From a virus, in the IMG/VR virus record IMGVR_UViG_3300047444_000469, positions 1-42,888 of that record: a DNA stretch of 42,888 nt; one strand, written 5' to 3'. Below the pieces are notes generated by a model. The model was given only the letters and a program-made list of their open reading frames with translations, did not search any database and had not been told where the DNA came from. The position numbers and the translations under genes were made by a program. How positions within the stretch are numbered: the first letter of the stretch is position 1; every line of letters begins with the position of its first letter. Positions 24,550-32,575 of the stretch are shown piece by piece.

Positions 24550-25092
24550 CTAGTCCCTCATAGCGTAGTACATCCAGCGTAGCTCATTCTCAAGAGCCAC
24601 GACCGCCGACCGGCCCCAGAGCCGGTCGTCGTTCATAATAGCCCAGGTCGCTATGGTACGCAGACTCGCCTCAACCTTGATGGTATGGTCCTCCTGGAAC
24701 AGACTCCACTCCAGCTGAGCCCCTTCCCGCTTGAGCGCCTCGTCTACCAAGACCTTCGGCGGTTTCGGAGACCAAGTCACGAGCGATTGCTGTAGCACGT
24801 GAGCGACTCGCCGCGACCGTTTCTTGTCGATGGCTAGGTCCTCGTCGGTTGCGTCTCCTCCAAGGCGGCGCGGGATCGAGCCGGTAATCGTTACCAAGAC
24901 AAGTGAATAGCCGATTCGCTTGGATTCGTCTCCACGCAGTGTTTTCCGGTCTAGGGCGTCCGGGAGCGAGATACCGGCATCGAACCAGCGTTCTAGGTAG
25001 CGGGGAACGTTCTCCGGCTTTGTAGGAGCATGTAGGAGGCTGTCGGAGGGATCGGATAAGGGATTCCGCCTATCGAGGTCTGAGGAGGGCAT
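24550..25092 (-). CDS. hypothetical protein ending the minus-strand arm
   Basis: 180 residues, ATG just after the HNH gene stop (TAGGATG). The protein starts with a polar Ser/Asp/Pro-rich region; a helical region around 28-110 contains LERWFDAGISLPDALD, and the C-terminal part is mixed with a WSPKPPKVLVDEAL segment. No motif is recognised. Its first codons cover a triple 10-bp tandem repeat (25018-25047). A terminase small subunit or regulatory protein cannot be excluded, but nothing supports either. Confidence 0.6.
   Translation of the reverse strand: MPSSDLDRRNPLSDPSDSLLHAPTKPENVPRYLERWFDAGISLPDALDRKTLRGDESKRIGYSLVLVTITGSIPRRLGGDATDEDLAIDKKRSRRVAHVLQQSLVTWSPKPPKVLVDEALKREGAQLEWSLFQEDHTIKVEASLRTIATWAIMNDDRLWGRSAVVALENELRWMYYAMRD
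25018..25047. repeat. three tandem ~10-bp repeats similar to the array at 42521-42550
   Basis: Units CTTTGTAGGA, GCATGTAGGA and GGCTGTCGGA lie in direct tandem within the 5' part of the gene at 24550-25092. The first two closely match the GCTTGTAGGT / GTTTGTAGGA units at 42521-42550. The TTGTAGGA core also occurs at 26960, 31119 and 31139, and inverted at 25092. Confidence 0.4.
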
Positions 25093-25093
25093 C

Positions 25094-25516
25094 CTACAAG
25101 CTCCCAGCGCGTTTCCGGACTTTCTGGTAATCGAGTCGGCAAGCGTAAGAGCAGAACCTTTGGCTTCTCACTCTTGGATGATATTCTCTTCCGCATTCAA
25201 GACAATTGTCAGTTCCGTTCAGCCATGGACCCGATTGAAGAACAGGGATAACGGTTTTCTTTGGAGGACTTGGGATTGGACGGTTTCTTTGCCGAGCCTC
25301 TAATCTCTTGCGAACATATCTCTTCCTTGCTGCGAACGTATTGAACATCTTGCTGGAAAGAATGCTGTTGCAAAGTCTGCAAGATGGAGTAATAGGACCA
25401 TGCGCCCTATACGACCACGGGATGATATGGTCCCAACAAGTTGCTGGAAATCCGCAGTACGAGCATTCCGTTCCCTCGGGAATTGGAGGGGCGTGCCATC
25501 CCTTCCTATTTGACAT
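25094..25516 (-). CDS. HNH endonuclease with C-terminal zinc finger
   Basis: 140 residues from ATG 25516, preceded by AGGAGGGAG; a longer reading from 25552 is less likely. Residues about 18-55 carry ECSYCGFPATCWDHIIPWS followed by PSCRLCNSILSSK, the CxxC...DH...H/CxxC...N arrangement of zinc-supported HNH nucleases. The C-terminus has a second finger (NCLECGREYHPRVRSQRFC, then YACR). The gene uses noticeably more A/T than neighbours and sits among small genes, as homing-type or packaging HNH nucleases often do. It overlaps the zinc-ribbon gene at 25506 by 11 bases. Confidence 0.8.
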   Translation of the reverse strand: MSNRKGWHAPPIPEGTECSYCGFPATCWDHIIPWSYRAHGPITPSCRLCNSILSSKMFNTFAARKRYVRKRLEARQRNRPIPSPPKKTVIPVLQSGPWLNGTDNCLECGREYHPRVRSQRFCSYACRLDYQKVRKRAGSL

Positions 25517-25703
25517 TCGCCAACTCCCTCCTGATACGATCTCGGTCCTCAAGCAGATCGTGCGCGATCCGGTCTCGGAGAAGCAAGCCCGTCGCTGTGC
25601 AGAAGGGGCAGAAGTCTTCCGGGCTGATGAACATGACTACTCGGCAGCCCTCCGTCTGACACATATAGAGCTTGTGGTTCATCGATTTGTCGCTGAGTCC
25701 CAT
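25506..25703 (-). CDS. small zinc-ribbon protein
   Basis: 65 residues from ATG 25703, overlapping the upstream stop by one base; the longer ORF from 25742 extends into the HTH gene. CQTEGC and CPFC form a possible zinc ribbon at residues 15-35 (MCQTEGCRVVMFISPEDFCPFC). The tail is an Arg/Asp-rich helix. The function is unknown; a nucleic-acid-binding role is a weak inference. Confidence 0.6.
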   Translation of the reverse strand: MGLSDKSMNHKLYMCQTEGCRVVMFISPEDFCPFCTATGLLLRDRIAHDLLEDRDRIRRELANVK

Positions 25704-26008
25704 TAGTACCCCGTTAGCCTTTCTTGGTTGTCTTCTAGCCAAGCCTGACGCTTCCTCGCCTCCGCGAGCTTGTGGTTGGTCGAGTAGTTGACTCGATCTT
25801 CCTCGCGTCTGCGAACGAGGGCGTCCATTATCAGTTGGGCCGTAGCCATTCTAACTGTTCGGTTCTCTCGGTTGATGACTCGATGGAGCGTCGTCTTGCC
25901 TATACCGCAATACCTTGCCGTCTTCTCTAGGTCACCGCAGCGGTGTACCAGTTCCTCAAGATGAGGAACTATCTTGGAAACTTCGATGGTCCTTGGTTTG
26001 TATTTCAT
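25703..26008 (-). CDS. helix-turn-helix DNA-binding protein
   Basis: 101 residues from ATG 26008 (ATGA overlap with the 26005 stop); the upstream extension to 26098 is rejected because it would lie inside the preceding gene. Residues about 22-50 fit a helix-turn-helix: GDLEKTARYCGIGKTTLHRV, typical of resolvase- or sigma-like HTH modules. A long charged helix follows (RRREEDRVNYSTNHKLAEAR). It may regulate phage transcription; target unknown. Confidence 0.65.
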   Translation of the reverse strand: MKYKPRTIEVSKIVPHLEELVHRCGDLEKTARYCGIGKTTLHRVINRENRTVRMATAQLIMDALVRRREEDRVNYSTNHKLAEARKRQAWLEDNQERLTGY

Positions 26009-26121
26009 CCAGTGGCCCGACGCATATGTGCGCGAGCGTCCCTCTCGGCATCTTTCCGATTCCCGTGGCTGCGGGGCGCGAGCCAGCCGCAGGCGCACTC
26101 GGCCTGGTAGTGCCGACCCAT
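26005..26121 (-). CDS. short CxCGW-type protein
   Basis: 38 residues from ATG 26121; an in-frame GTG at 26133 is the alternative and a longer reading to 26289 lies inside thyX. MGRHYQAECACGWLAPRSHG matches small actinobacterial/actinophage proteins with a CxCGW motif and an Arg/His-rich helix (RKDAERDARAHMRR). No ribosome site is seen. The stop overlaps the HTH gene start. Confidence 0.45.
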   Translation of the reverse strand: MGRHYQAECACGWLAPRSHGNRKDAERDARAHMRRATG

Positions 26122-26152
26122 GAGGGTCGTCACTATGATATTCGTCCGGTGT

Positions 26153-27109
26153 TTACTTGGCACGTTCGATCCTGTGATGCTCGCTCCGGAAGCTCCGGTT
26201 GCTCTCCCGCGCCCAGGGGAACGGGCATTGGCCTTCGACGCTCTCCCAGCCCTGGAAGGTACAGGTATGAGCGAACGCTTCCGGTTCATCCTTGTACAAT
26301 GGGGCGTTTGTGTCGCTGTGAGCGTCGAGAGCGCCCTTCGTCTTCTCGCAGCTGATCTTGATGTAGGGATCGAGCCATGGGTAGAGGCGGACGAGGATCT
26401 CGCGGGCCATCCTCATGACCGTGACTATTTCCCACTGAAACATGGAGCAGCCCCGGTAGGCGTAGACGTTGATGAACTCGCGGAGCGGGTACTCCATCAT
26501 GATGTAGTTCGTCGTGCCCTCCGGGAGAATGTAGCGGGCGTCCTGGTAGGAGATGTTCGCTTCGCAGGCCGTGACGTAAGCCTCCCGGCAGGCCTCGATT
26601 GCAGCAGCCCATACCAGCCGAACCTCGTCCGGCGCTCGCCAGATCGACTCGGGCACCCGCTGCTCTGGACCGGATCCGTAGTAGCTCGCGCGCATCGACT
26701 GCTGATGGAACGCAGCCTTGCGGGTACGGACGATCTGGTGAGTACAGGCGCGCGATACTCCACTCACTTCGAAGACGAGAACCTGGGACTCCAGGGCGGT
26801 CTGGAGACCGCCCCGGAGCATTTCCTCCCAGTCTCGCGTATCTTCATCCGGACTGTACAGGTCGATCCCGATGGTAGCCCGGGTCGCTTTCGACAAGACC
26901 TTTTCGAACTCAGGGTTCAGACCTTGGACGAGGTTGACATGAATGCCGTCGTCGCCCACTTGTAGGAGGTCGTTGTCGTACGGCGATACGTGGTGGCCGT
27001 CGTTGATCGAGTGACGGTTGAACGCGACATCTCTGAGAAGCTCAGTCTCGCTGCGATCTTCCCACTCGCGAGATGCGCGGTACGGTGAAGGTTTGCGAGG
27101 GTCGTACAT
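26153..27109 (-). CDS. thyX: flavin-dependent thymidylate synthase ThyX
   Basis: 318 residues, ATG 27109 two bases from the HU-like gene stop. Makes dTMP from dUMP using methylene-THF, FAD and NADPH. The ThyX motif RHRx7S appears as R128-T129-R130 with S138 (RTRKAAFHQQS), a His-to-Thr change in the second position. Downstream the protein shows ARYILPEGTTNYIMMEYPLR and QWEI, as in the family. The length is longer than many bacterial ThyX proteins. With dnaE and the HAD nucleotidase, it suggests phage control of the thymidine pool. Confidence in the family is high. Confidence 0.88.
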   Translation of the reverse strand: MYDPRKPSPYRASREWEDRSETELLRDVAFNRHSINDGHHVSPYDNDLLQVGDDGIHVNLVQGLNPEFEKVLSKATRATIGIDLYSPDEDTRDWEEMLRGGLQTALESQVLVFEVSGVSRACTHQIVRTRKAAFHQQSMRASYYGSGPEQRVPESIWRAPDEVRLVWAAAIEACREAYVTACEANISYQDARYILPEGTTNYIMMEYPLREFINVYAYRGCSMFQWEIVTVMRMAREILVRLYPWLDPYIKISCEKTKGALDAHSDTNAPLYKDEPEAFAHTCTFQGWESVEGQCPFPWARESNRSFRSEHHRIERAK

Positions 27110-27110
27110 G

Positions 27111-27479
27111 TTACGCGACCTTCTCTTTCTTGGCCTTGATCTCCGCCAGGATGCTCTTCCCCACCGGACTGGTTGAAGACGGCGCGCTCTTCTTCAGACC
27201 GGAGAGAACCGTAGCCGTGACGCCGATCTTGGCAGGACGACCCGGCGATGGGCTCGACGTTCCGTTGAACGGATTACGGACCATCGTCCCCTTCTTGATC
27301 GCCGGGGAGATCCTGTGCTTGAACTTGACATAGGGGGTGATATGAACCGTGTTCCCCTCCGCCAGCTCTTCTTGGATGATCTCGAAGAACACGTCGAGGA
27401 CCAACCTGACTTCGGACTTCGACACGTTCAGTTCTTCGGCGACCTCGTTCACCAAGTATGGCAGTCTAACCGTTTCCAT
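27111..27479 (-). CDS. HU/IHF-like DNA-bending protein
   Basis: 122 residues from ATG 27479 with GGAGGGAG upstream; a longer reading to 27533 overlaps the exported transglycosylase. The helical start (LPYLVNEVAEELNVSKSEV) and the GNTVHITPYVKFKHR strand match HU. The RNPFNGT motif near residues 65-72 is the conserved arm-tip signature (RNPxTG). The C-terminus continues with a Lys/Ala/Ser tail. Such proteins bend DNA and could help replication initiation or packaging. Confidence 0.75.
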   Translation of the reverse strand: METVRLPYLVNEVAEELNVSKSEVRLVLDVFFEIIQEELAEGNTVHITPYVKFKHRISPAIKKGTMVRNPFNGTSSPSPGRPAKIGVTATVLSGLKKSAPSSTSPVGKSILAEIKAKKEKVA

Positions 27480-27496
27480 GCTCCCTCCTCTTTCTG

Positions 27497-28024
27497 CTAG
27501 AGTAGTCCGCAATAACGAGCCGTATTCGGCCAAGGGCCGTAACCCCGGCCGCTGTCCCGCGCCCGCCTAGCCGCCATAAGCTGCGCCCAGGGAGGCCAGT
27601 GATCCGCCGTGCCCCACCGACCCATGAAGTCCGAGCCGTACGACCTCATGAACCCGTAGTCCATCTGCAGACCGCCGTAGTACCCGTTCCCGGTGTTAGA
27701 GTCCCACGCTCCCTCATATCGATGGATACACATCCACGCTCCAAGGTCGCTCGCTTGGAGCGACCGCACCACGACTCTTGGTCGCAGCGTTCTCCTTGTT
27801 TCTCGTAACTCCTTGGCCAGCCATCTGACCGCTTGGCAACCCCATCGCTTCGTTACGTGCCTCCCATGATTGCAGAGATACTTGGCGTGCTTCAGGTTCA
27901 GCTTCTGCGAGACTTCCCGGCAGTGCATTGTGTCGCACTTCGGGTGAGTAATCAGTTGTGCGGACGCGGGAGCCGACCAAGTAAGGACGGCTGTTGCGAC
28001 CAGTATGAGTGGTGCGGACTTCAC
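27497..28024 (-). CDS. exported lytic transglycosylase-like protein
   Basis: 175 residues from GTG 28024 with AAGGAG upstream. A signal peptide (MKSAPLILVATAVLTWSAPASA, cleavage after ASA near 22) is followed by a Cys/His-rich linker with KCDTMHC. A lysozyme-like domain spans about 93-175: WMCIHRYEGAWDSNTGNGYY, GLQMDYGF and, near the end, PWPNTARYCGLL. The likely catalytic Glu is in HRYEGAW. I recall close relatives in Solirubrobacterales. It may be a phage-borne wall hydrolase or a host-like resuscitation-type enzyme. It lies on the replication strand, apart from the virion lysis cassette. Confidence 0.75.
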   Translation of the reverse strand: MKSAPLILVATAVLTWSAPASAQLITHPKCDTMHCREVSQKLNLKHAKYLCNHGRHVTKRWGCQAVRWLAKELRETRRTLRPRVVVRSLQASDLGAWMCIHRYEGAWDSNTGNGYYGGLQMDYGFMRSYGSDFMGRWGTADHWPPWAQLMAARRARDSGRGYGPWPNTARYCGLL

Positions 28025-28119
28025 AAAACTCCTTCTTTGGCTGACAGGGTGCGACGCCTACCCCGACGTCACTGCGCAGCTCCCACCGTGTCTCCATAGC
28101 TACGCTGCCCGCTTGCCGG

Positions 28120-28188
28120 TTACTCCGGCTTGTCGCCACCCTCGTCGGGCGGCGGATCGCCTGGCGTTGGCGGAGTCTCCCTGAACAT
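28120..28188 (-). CDS. very short peptide, 22 residues
   Basis: ATG 28188 with AGGAGGGG at ideal spacing, 20 bases after the dnaE stop. The peptide MFRETPPTPGDPPPDEGG plus four residues is Pro/Asp/Glu-rich and ends in TAA. The strong ribosome site is the only support; it may be a real small gene or a leader. Confidence 0.35.
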   Translation of the reverse strand: MFRETPPTPGDPPPDEGGDKPE

Positions 28189-28207
28189 ATTTCCCCTCCT
28201 CTCATTA

Positions 28208-31200
28208 TCACGGCTGGATTCCCCACATCTCGCTCACGTAGATCTCGCGAGCTGCTCGCCAGCCTGGCTTGACACCACGCACCAGGACGATATCCTCGTC
28301 CAGCGCGATCTTCCAAAGGGTCTTCTTGAACCTCTCGTACTTCCAGCGGGTGACTCGCAGACTGACGAGATCGCTCCCGTCGTAGCCCGCGAGTAGCATC
28401 CATTCGTTCTTCTCTGGATGCTTCACCAGCGCCGGGTCTAGCTCCTCACCGGTACGAGCGCGGTTCACTTCAAAGATGTCGCGAAGGTTGCGATGGACTA
28501 TGACGCCGAGCCAGACTATCTCTTGGTCTTCGCCGCGCTCGTATGGGACCTCGACCGCCGTATGCGTAGGCATAGGAAGCTGCTGGCCCGAACTGTCCTT
28601 CATTCCCGGGAGATCCTTCTTGACGGACGCGATCATATTGTCGAGCCTCTCGATGCCGAAAGGGTCTTCGGCTGTTGCAAAGTCTACGAGCTTCTCGATT
28701 GTCTTCTGTCCGATTCCCTTCACTTCGATCAGGGACGACCAGCCGATTCCCTTCCAACCGAGCGGACTCTTGAGGACCTCTTCACGCCACTCGACGATCT
28801 TCGCGGCCATTGCCGGTCCTACGCCGTCGATCTGATCGAAGCCAGGACGTAGCCCGCGTCCGCCGTCACGCCTCCAGGTGGTCTCGGAACGACGGAGATC
28901 GTAGGGGAGGATTCGATAGCCATGATGAATGGCGTCGCGTAGCATGATAACCTGGCCGTCGATCTTAGCCTTTGTAGTGACGGTCGCTTTGACGTTGTTC
29001 GCACGTCCGCTCTGCCCCTTCCTGTCGGCACGACGAAGCATCGCCGCGTAGAAGATTCCCGGGTAGTGTTGCTTGAACCACATAGTCCACCATGCAATGT
29101 AACCGTAGCTTACGGAATGAGCCGCGTTGAAGGCGTAGGAGCCGCTGGTCGTGAGACCTCCCCAGATCGAGCGGGCCAACTCTTCATCGATGGGCGGGTA
29201 GCTCGACCGCTCATGAAGCGTTCGCGCCCCCTCGTAGAACCGTTCCCATTGCCGGTTGAACTCCTGGTCTCCGAGCTTCCGTGAGATGATCTTGCGGATG
29301 TAGGCGGCGTGCGTCCAGTCGAAGTTGCCGATCTCTCGGACGATTTGAAGGATCTGCTCCTGGTAGACGATCTGGAACTGGGTGAACCCCGTAATGTGCT
29401 CTAGGGCTGGATGTTGCAGGTGCGGTTGCTTCTCCCCTCTTTTAATGTCAACATAATCCGCCACAGCTCCGTTATGGAGCGGCCCGGGACGAGCGAGAGC
29501 TGTAACGTGACATACCTCGTTGAAGTCGTCGGGTTTGACGGATCCGTTGACCATTCGCATGGCTCGCCCTTCGAACTGAAAGACTCCGACGACATCATTC
29601 TCCTTGAATCCCTGGATGGTCTTCTCGTCCTCAATCGGGATCTCGTAGAGGAACGAGGCCGGTTTGCCGAGCATACGGCACATGGCTACGAGCGCGTCGA
29701 GCGCGGAGAGGCCGAGCAGGTCGATCTTGAGGACGCCGAGGTACTCTGCGTCGTACTTGTCAATAGCGATCACTTGGATCAGCTTCTTGTTAACCTCGCG
29801 CTCTAGGATCGCCGTGATCTCGACAATCGGCTCGTTCGATATGGCGACCCCGGCCGCGTGGACTCCGAACGACTTGACGTTGCCCTCTAGCTCGGTCGCG
29901 TCCATTAGATCGGGATGGCGCTCGATTACCGCCGCGGCCTGTTCGAACTGCTCGATGGTATCTACGATGGTCGCACTGGCGCGCAGGTCGCCGGACGACC
30001 GCTCCAGGAGGACATCCTTGATCTGGTCCACTTCGAACCGCGGGATCCGGTGAACGCGAGCGGCGTCATCGAGAGCTAGACGTGACTTGAAGGTCTGAAA
30101 GGTACCGATCTGATTGACGCATTCTCGCCCATACTTCGAAACCAGATAGTCAACAATCTCCCCGCGTCGCGCCGATTCGAAGTCAAGGTCAATGTCCGGA
30201 AGATCAAGTCGAGTGATATCAATGAAACGTTCGAATACGAGATGCGGGAATTGCATGGGGTTAACCTCGGTGATACGGAGCAACCAACAGACCAGGCTCG
30301 CCGCAGCGGACCCGCGCGCAGGACCAACTCCAATGTCGGTGTCTTTCGCGAACCGGACAGCGTCACTAACAATGAGGAAGTAATCATAGAAATCCTTCTC
30401 CTCGATGATCGACATCTCATACTTGAGCTGTTTCCCGTAGCGGCGCTGCTCAGCCTTGGTCATACGGTCGCAGCCTCGATACTCCCAGCCTCTCTTCAGC
30501 CAGGCCCGGAAGGTCTCTATGCCCGTATCTCCGTTCCGGGTTGGGTACCGGACCATGGGCAAGCGCGGTAGCTCGACCGTACAATCGGTCGCCAGTTCCT
30601 CGGAGAGAAGGATGGCGTTGATCGCCTCCTGGCGCGTTAGGCCGGTCTCGATCAGTCGGCGCATTATGCTACGGTCGGAAGCAGGCGGACAGAGAGCCGC
30701 AGAGTACCCCCAGCTTTTGGCGAGATCCTCCGGGGTGGACTTGCCCCCGCTGCGGAGCGAATGGAGTACCTTCTGCAGCTCTTTCTCCGTCGGCAAAGTG
30801 TAGTGGCAATCGAGCGTCGCTACCATCGGGATCCCTAGCTCGCGAGAGATCCGCGCGATCATAGGGTTGGCCTGGCGCGTCTTCTCTAGCTCGGGGAACG
30901 CCTGCACCTCAAGCACATAGGACGAGCCCAGAGTACGTTTAAAGCGAGCTGCGACAGAACGACCTCGCCGGTAGCTGGCGTTCTCCTCAGCAATGTGTTT
31001 TCCGCCAACAAGCGAAGTGAAGAGCAGACCGCTCTGGCATCCGCTGAGCACAATAAGGCCACGTCTGTGTTCGCCCAGCATTGATCCAGAGACAGTTGCC
31101 TCATAGTAGAAGCCCTCCTTGTAGGATCGAGAGACGAGTTGTAGGATGTTCCGGTACCCCTCCTGGTCACGAGCGAGGATCGTCAGGTGGTTCTTGAGCT

Positions 31201-31618
31201 GCCCTCTCCGCTCCTGGTCGATCTCGCCGGTGTACAGCTCGATGCCGAAGATCGGCTTGATGCTCTCCCGCTTCGCAGCCTGTTCGAACTTCACATGGGA
31301 CATTACGTTCCCATGCTCGGTCATCGCGAGGGCGGATCCCTGAAGTTCAGCGATTCGGCGAGCATGAGCATCGGGCAGCTGAAAACCGTCAAGGAAGCTG
31401 TATGTGGAGTGGTGGTGTAGAGATACAAAACGCATAGGTCGCGTTGGTGGTCTCTCTCGATGGCGAAGATCTCGTACTGCGGTTGGCTGCTCGTGTCCGC
31501 ACTCCTTCTTTCCAAACGCGCCGAGCTTCGCCTTGTCCGGAGACTCACCACGCTGGATACCAAACGCCGAAAGCTTGGCATGATCGGGACTCTCCCCTCT
31601 CTGGATTTCGTCGCTCAT
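28208..31618 (-). CDS. dnaE: DNA polymerase III alpha subunit (DnaE-type)
   Basis: 1136 residues from ATG 31618 (ATGA overlap). The PHP domain begins at about residue 62 (RFVSLHHHSTYSFLDG) with a MTEHGNVM segment. The polymerase core has GPARGSAAASLV near 435 and catalytic Asp residues in PDIDLDFE near 476, plus an HhH pair near the C-terminus (IDGVGPAMAAKIVEW, and GIGQKTIEKLV). Length is near bacterial DnaE. An extra N-terminal part carries two 16-residue repeats (IQRGESPD-H/K-AKL, each ending AFG). It would replicate the phage genome. No clamp gene is visible nearby. Confidence 0.9.
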   Translation of the reverse strand: MSDEIQRGESPDHAKLSAFGIQRGESPDKAKLGAFGKKECGHEQPTAVRDLRHRERPPTRPMRFVSLHHHSTYSFLDGFQLPDAHARRIAELQGSALAMTEHGNVMSHVKFEQAAKRESIKPIFGIELYTGEIDQERRGQLKNHLTILARDQEGYRNILQLVSRSYKEGFYYEATVSGSMLGEHRRGLIVLSGCQSGLLFTSLVGGKHIAEENASYRRGRSVAARFKRTLGSSYVLEVQAFPELEKTRQANPMIARISRELGIPMVATLDCHYTLPTEKELQKVLHSLRSGGKSTPEDLAKSWGYSAALCPPASDRSIMRRLIETGLTRQEAINAILLSEELATDCTVELPRLPMVRYPTRNGDTGIETFRAWLKRGWEYRGCDRMTKAEQRRYGKQLKYEMSIIEEKDFYDYFLIVSDAVRFAKDTDIGVGPARGSAAASLVCWLLRITEVNPMQFPHLVFERFIDITRLDLPDIDLDFESARRGEIVDYLVSKYGRECVNQIGTFQTFKSRLALDDAARVHRIPRFEVDQIKDVLLERSSGDLRASATIVDTIEQFEQAAAVIERHPDLMDATELEGNVKSFGVHAAGVAISNEPIVEITAILEREVNKKLIQVIAIDKYDAEYLGVLKIDLLGLSALDALVAMCRMLGKPASFLYEIPIEDEKTIQGFKENDVVGVFQFEGRAMRMVNGSVKPDDFNEVCHVTALARPGPLHNGAVADYVDIKRGEKQPHLQHPALEHITGFTQFQIVYQEQILQIVREIGNFDWTHAAYIRKIISRKLGDQEFNRQWERFYEGARTLHERSSYPPIDEELARSIWGGLTTSGSYAFNAAHSVSYGYIAWWTMWFKQHYPGIFYAAMLRRADRKGQSGRANNVKATVTTKAKIDGQVIMLRDAIHHGYRILPYDLRRSETTWRRDGGRGLRPGFDQIDGVGPAMAAKIVEWREEVLKSPLGWKGIGWSSLIEVKGIGQKTIEKLVDFATAEDPFGIERLDNMIASVKKDLPGMKDSSGQQLPMPTHTAVEVPYERGEDQEIVWLGVIVHRNLRDIFEVNRARTGEELDPALVKHPEKNEWMLLAGYDGSDLVSLRVTRWKYERFKKTLWKIALDEDIVLVRGVKPGWRAAREIYVSEMWGIQP

Positions 31619-31929
31619 CCGTACATCTCTCTTCTGATCTGCTTGACGAGGAAGTTCGCATAGTTGATGATATCGATGGCATCCTCGACCAGCGCGTCAT
31701 CTAGGTTACTGTGATCGACTTCAGGCTGCGTCGTCCGGAGACGCTCGCGAGCGACATACGCCTGCTCGATCCGCATGATGCGCTCACGTAGCTCGCGGAT
31801 CTTATCGGACGGCGGCCACTCTAGCCACATCTGTCCTCGGACCATGCTCCGATCTTTGAAGAGCTTCATGGCCTCGTAGAAGACGAGCGAGTGCTCGGCT
31901 TCGAAGTCAAAGATCTGATCAGGCTGCAT
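31615..31929 (-). CDS. putative Nmad1/DUF1599-like or MazG-type small protein
   Basis: 104 residues from ATG 31929 with GGAGGGAGA upstream; a longer reading from 31965 overlaps the HAD gene more deeply. The C-terminal helix (DDALVEDAIDIINYANFLVK) resembles the E/D...D..NYA helix in nucleotide-modification-associated domain 1 (DUF1599) and MazG-like families, which act on nucleotides. It lies between a HAD nucleotidase and dnaE. The family assignment is tentative; a MazG-like nucleotide pyrophosphohydrolase or an uncharacterised protein are alternatives. Confidence 0.5.
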   Translation of the reverse strand: MQPDQIFDFEAEHSLVFYEAMKLFKDRSMVRGQMWLEWPPSDKIRELRERIMRIEQAYVARERLRTTQPEVDHSNLDDALVEDAIDIINYANFLVKQIRREMYG

Positions 31930-32575
31930 AACTCTCCCTCCACCAGTTGATTCGTTCCACAGCAAGCTCGGGCGCGGTCTCTAGCGTGCACATGTTCATC
32001 CAGGAGAGGTCCTGGTTGTAGTTGTTCAAGACGAGCACCGTCGTGTCGATCCCGAAGTGTAGAGTCTTTGCCGCCGCATCGCACATCTCTACCAGGTCGT
32101 CGAAGATCGCGACGACCCGCCGACTGTCGATCCGATGAGCCAGCTGCTCGTACTTGTCCTCATCGAACAGCATGCCGTCGTACCTGATCCCATGACGTCG
32201 GCACCACTCGACCGTATCAGGGACGATGTTGTCGAGCGAGAGGTAGGGACGGGTAGTGGTGATCCACAATTCCGCCCCGGCGCTTCGGATCATCTGGCAC
32301 AGATCCGCCGCTCCTTCGTAGATCGGCATCGTCCGCTTCATCCCGCCCTGCCGGTAGGCGAGCTTGACGTCGTGCCAGTCTTTCTCGCTCATCTGGTACA
32401 CGTCCATCCACCAGTCCTTGAACTTGATCCCACCGCTGTAGGTGTAGTCGTCGTCCGGCAGGTTGAAGTATTCGACGGCGAACCAGATGAAGTGACCGTG
32501 GTAGTCTCCGAGCGTGCCGTCGATATCGACCGCGACGACTGGCTTGATCTCCCTATAGCAGCTACTGCAACGCAT
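31919..32575 (-). CDS. HAD-family 5'-deoxyribonucleotidase-like phosphatase
   Basis: 218 residues from ATG 32575, chosen because GGGAGG lies six bases upstream; the ORF extends to 32629. Motif I AVDIDGT (Asp17, Asp19), motif II near ELWITTTRP, and motif IV VAIFDDLVEMC match HAD phosphatases of the 5'(3')-deoxyribonucleotidase group. CSSC at residues 3-6 may bind metal. The substrate is likely a deoxynucleoside monophosphate, which would link it to ThyX and the flavoprotein. The gene overlaps the flavoprotein gene by 14 bases. Confidence 0.75.
   Translation of the reverse strand: MRCSSCYREIKPVVAVDIDGTLGDYHGHFIWFAVEYFNLPDDDYTYSGGIKFKDWWMDVYQMSEKDWHDVKLAYRQGGMKRTMPIYEGAADLCQMIRSAGAELWITTTRPYLSLDNIVPDTVEWCRRHGIRYDGMLFDEDKYEQLAHRIDSRRVVAIFDDLVEMCDAAAKTLHFGIDTTVLVLNNYNQDLSWMNMCTLETAPELAVERINWWRESYAA

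Noticed and set aside
26120-26965. Plus-strand ORF of 281 codons over thyX
   Set aside because: Shadow of a well-supported minus-strand ThyX; no family resemblance.
28025-28119. ATG-started reading frame upstream of the exported transglycosylase
   Set aside because: No ribosome site; it is the 5' side of a shadow frame running through the transglycosylase gene.
31373-31435. Alternative dnaE start at the Met just before RFVSLHHH
   Set aside because: No ribosome site there, while ATG 31618 is coupled to the upstream stop; kept as a caveat.
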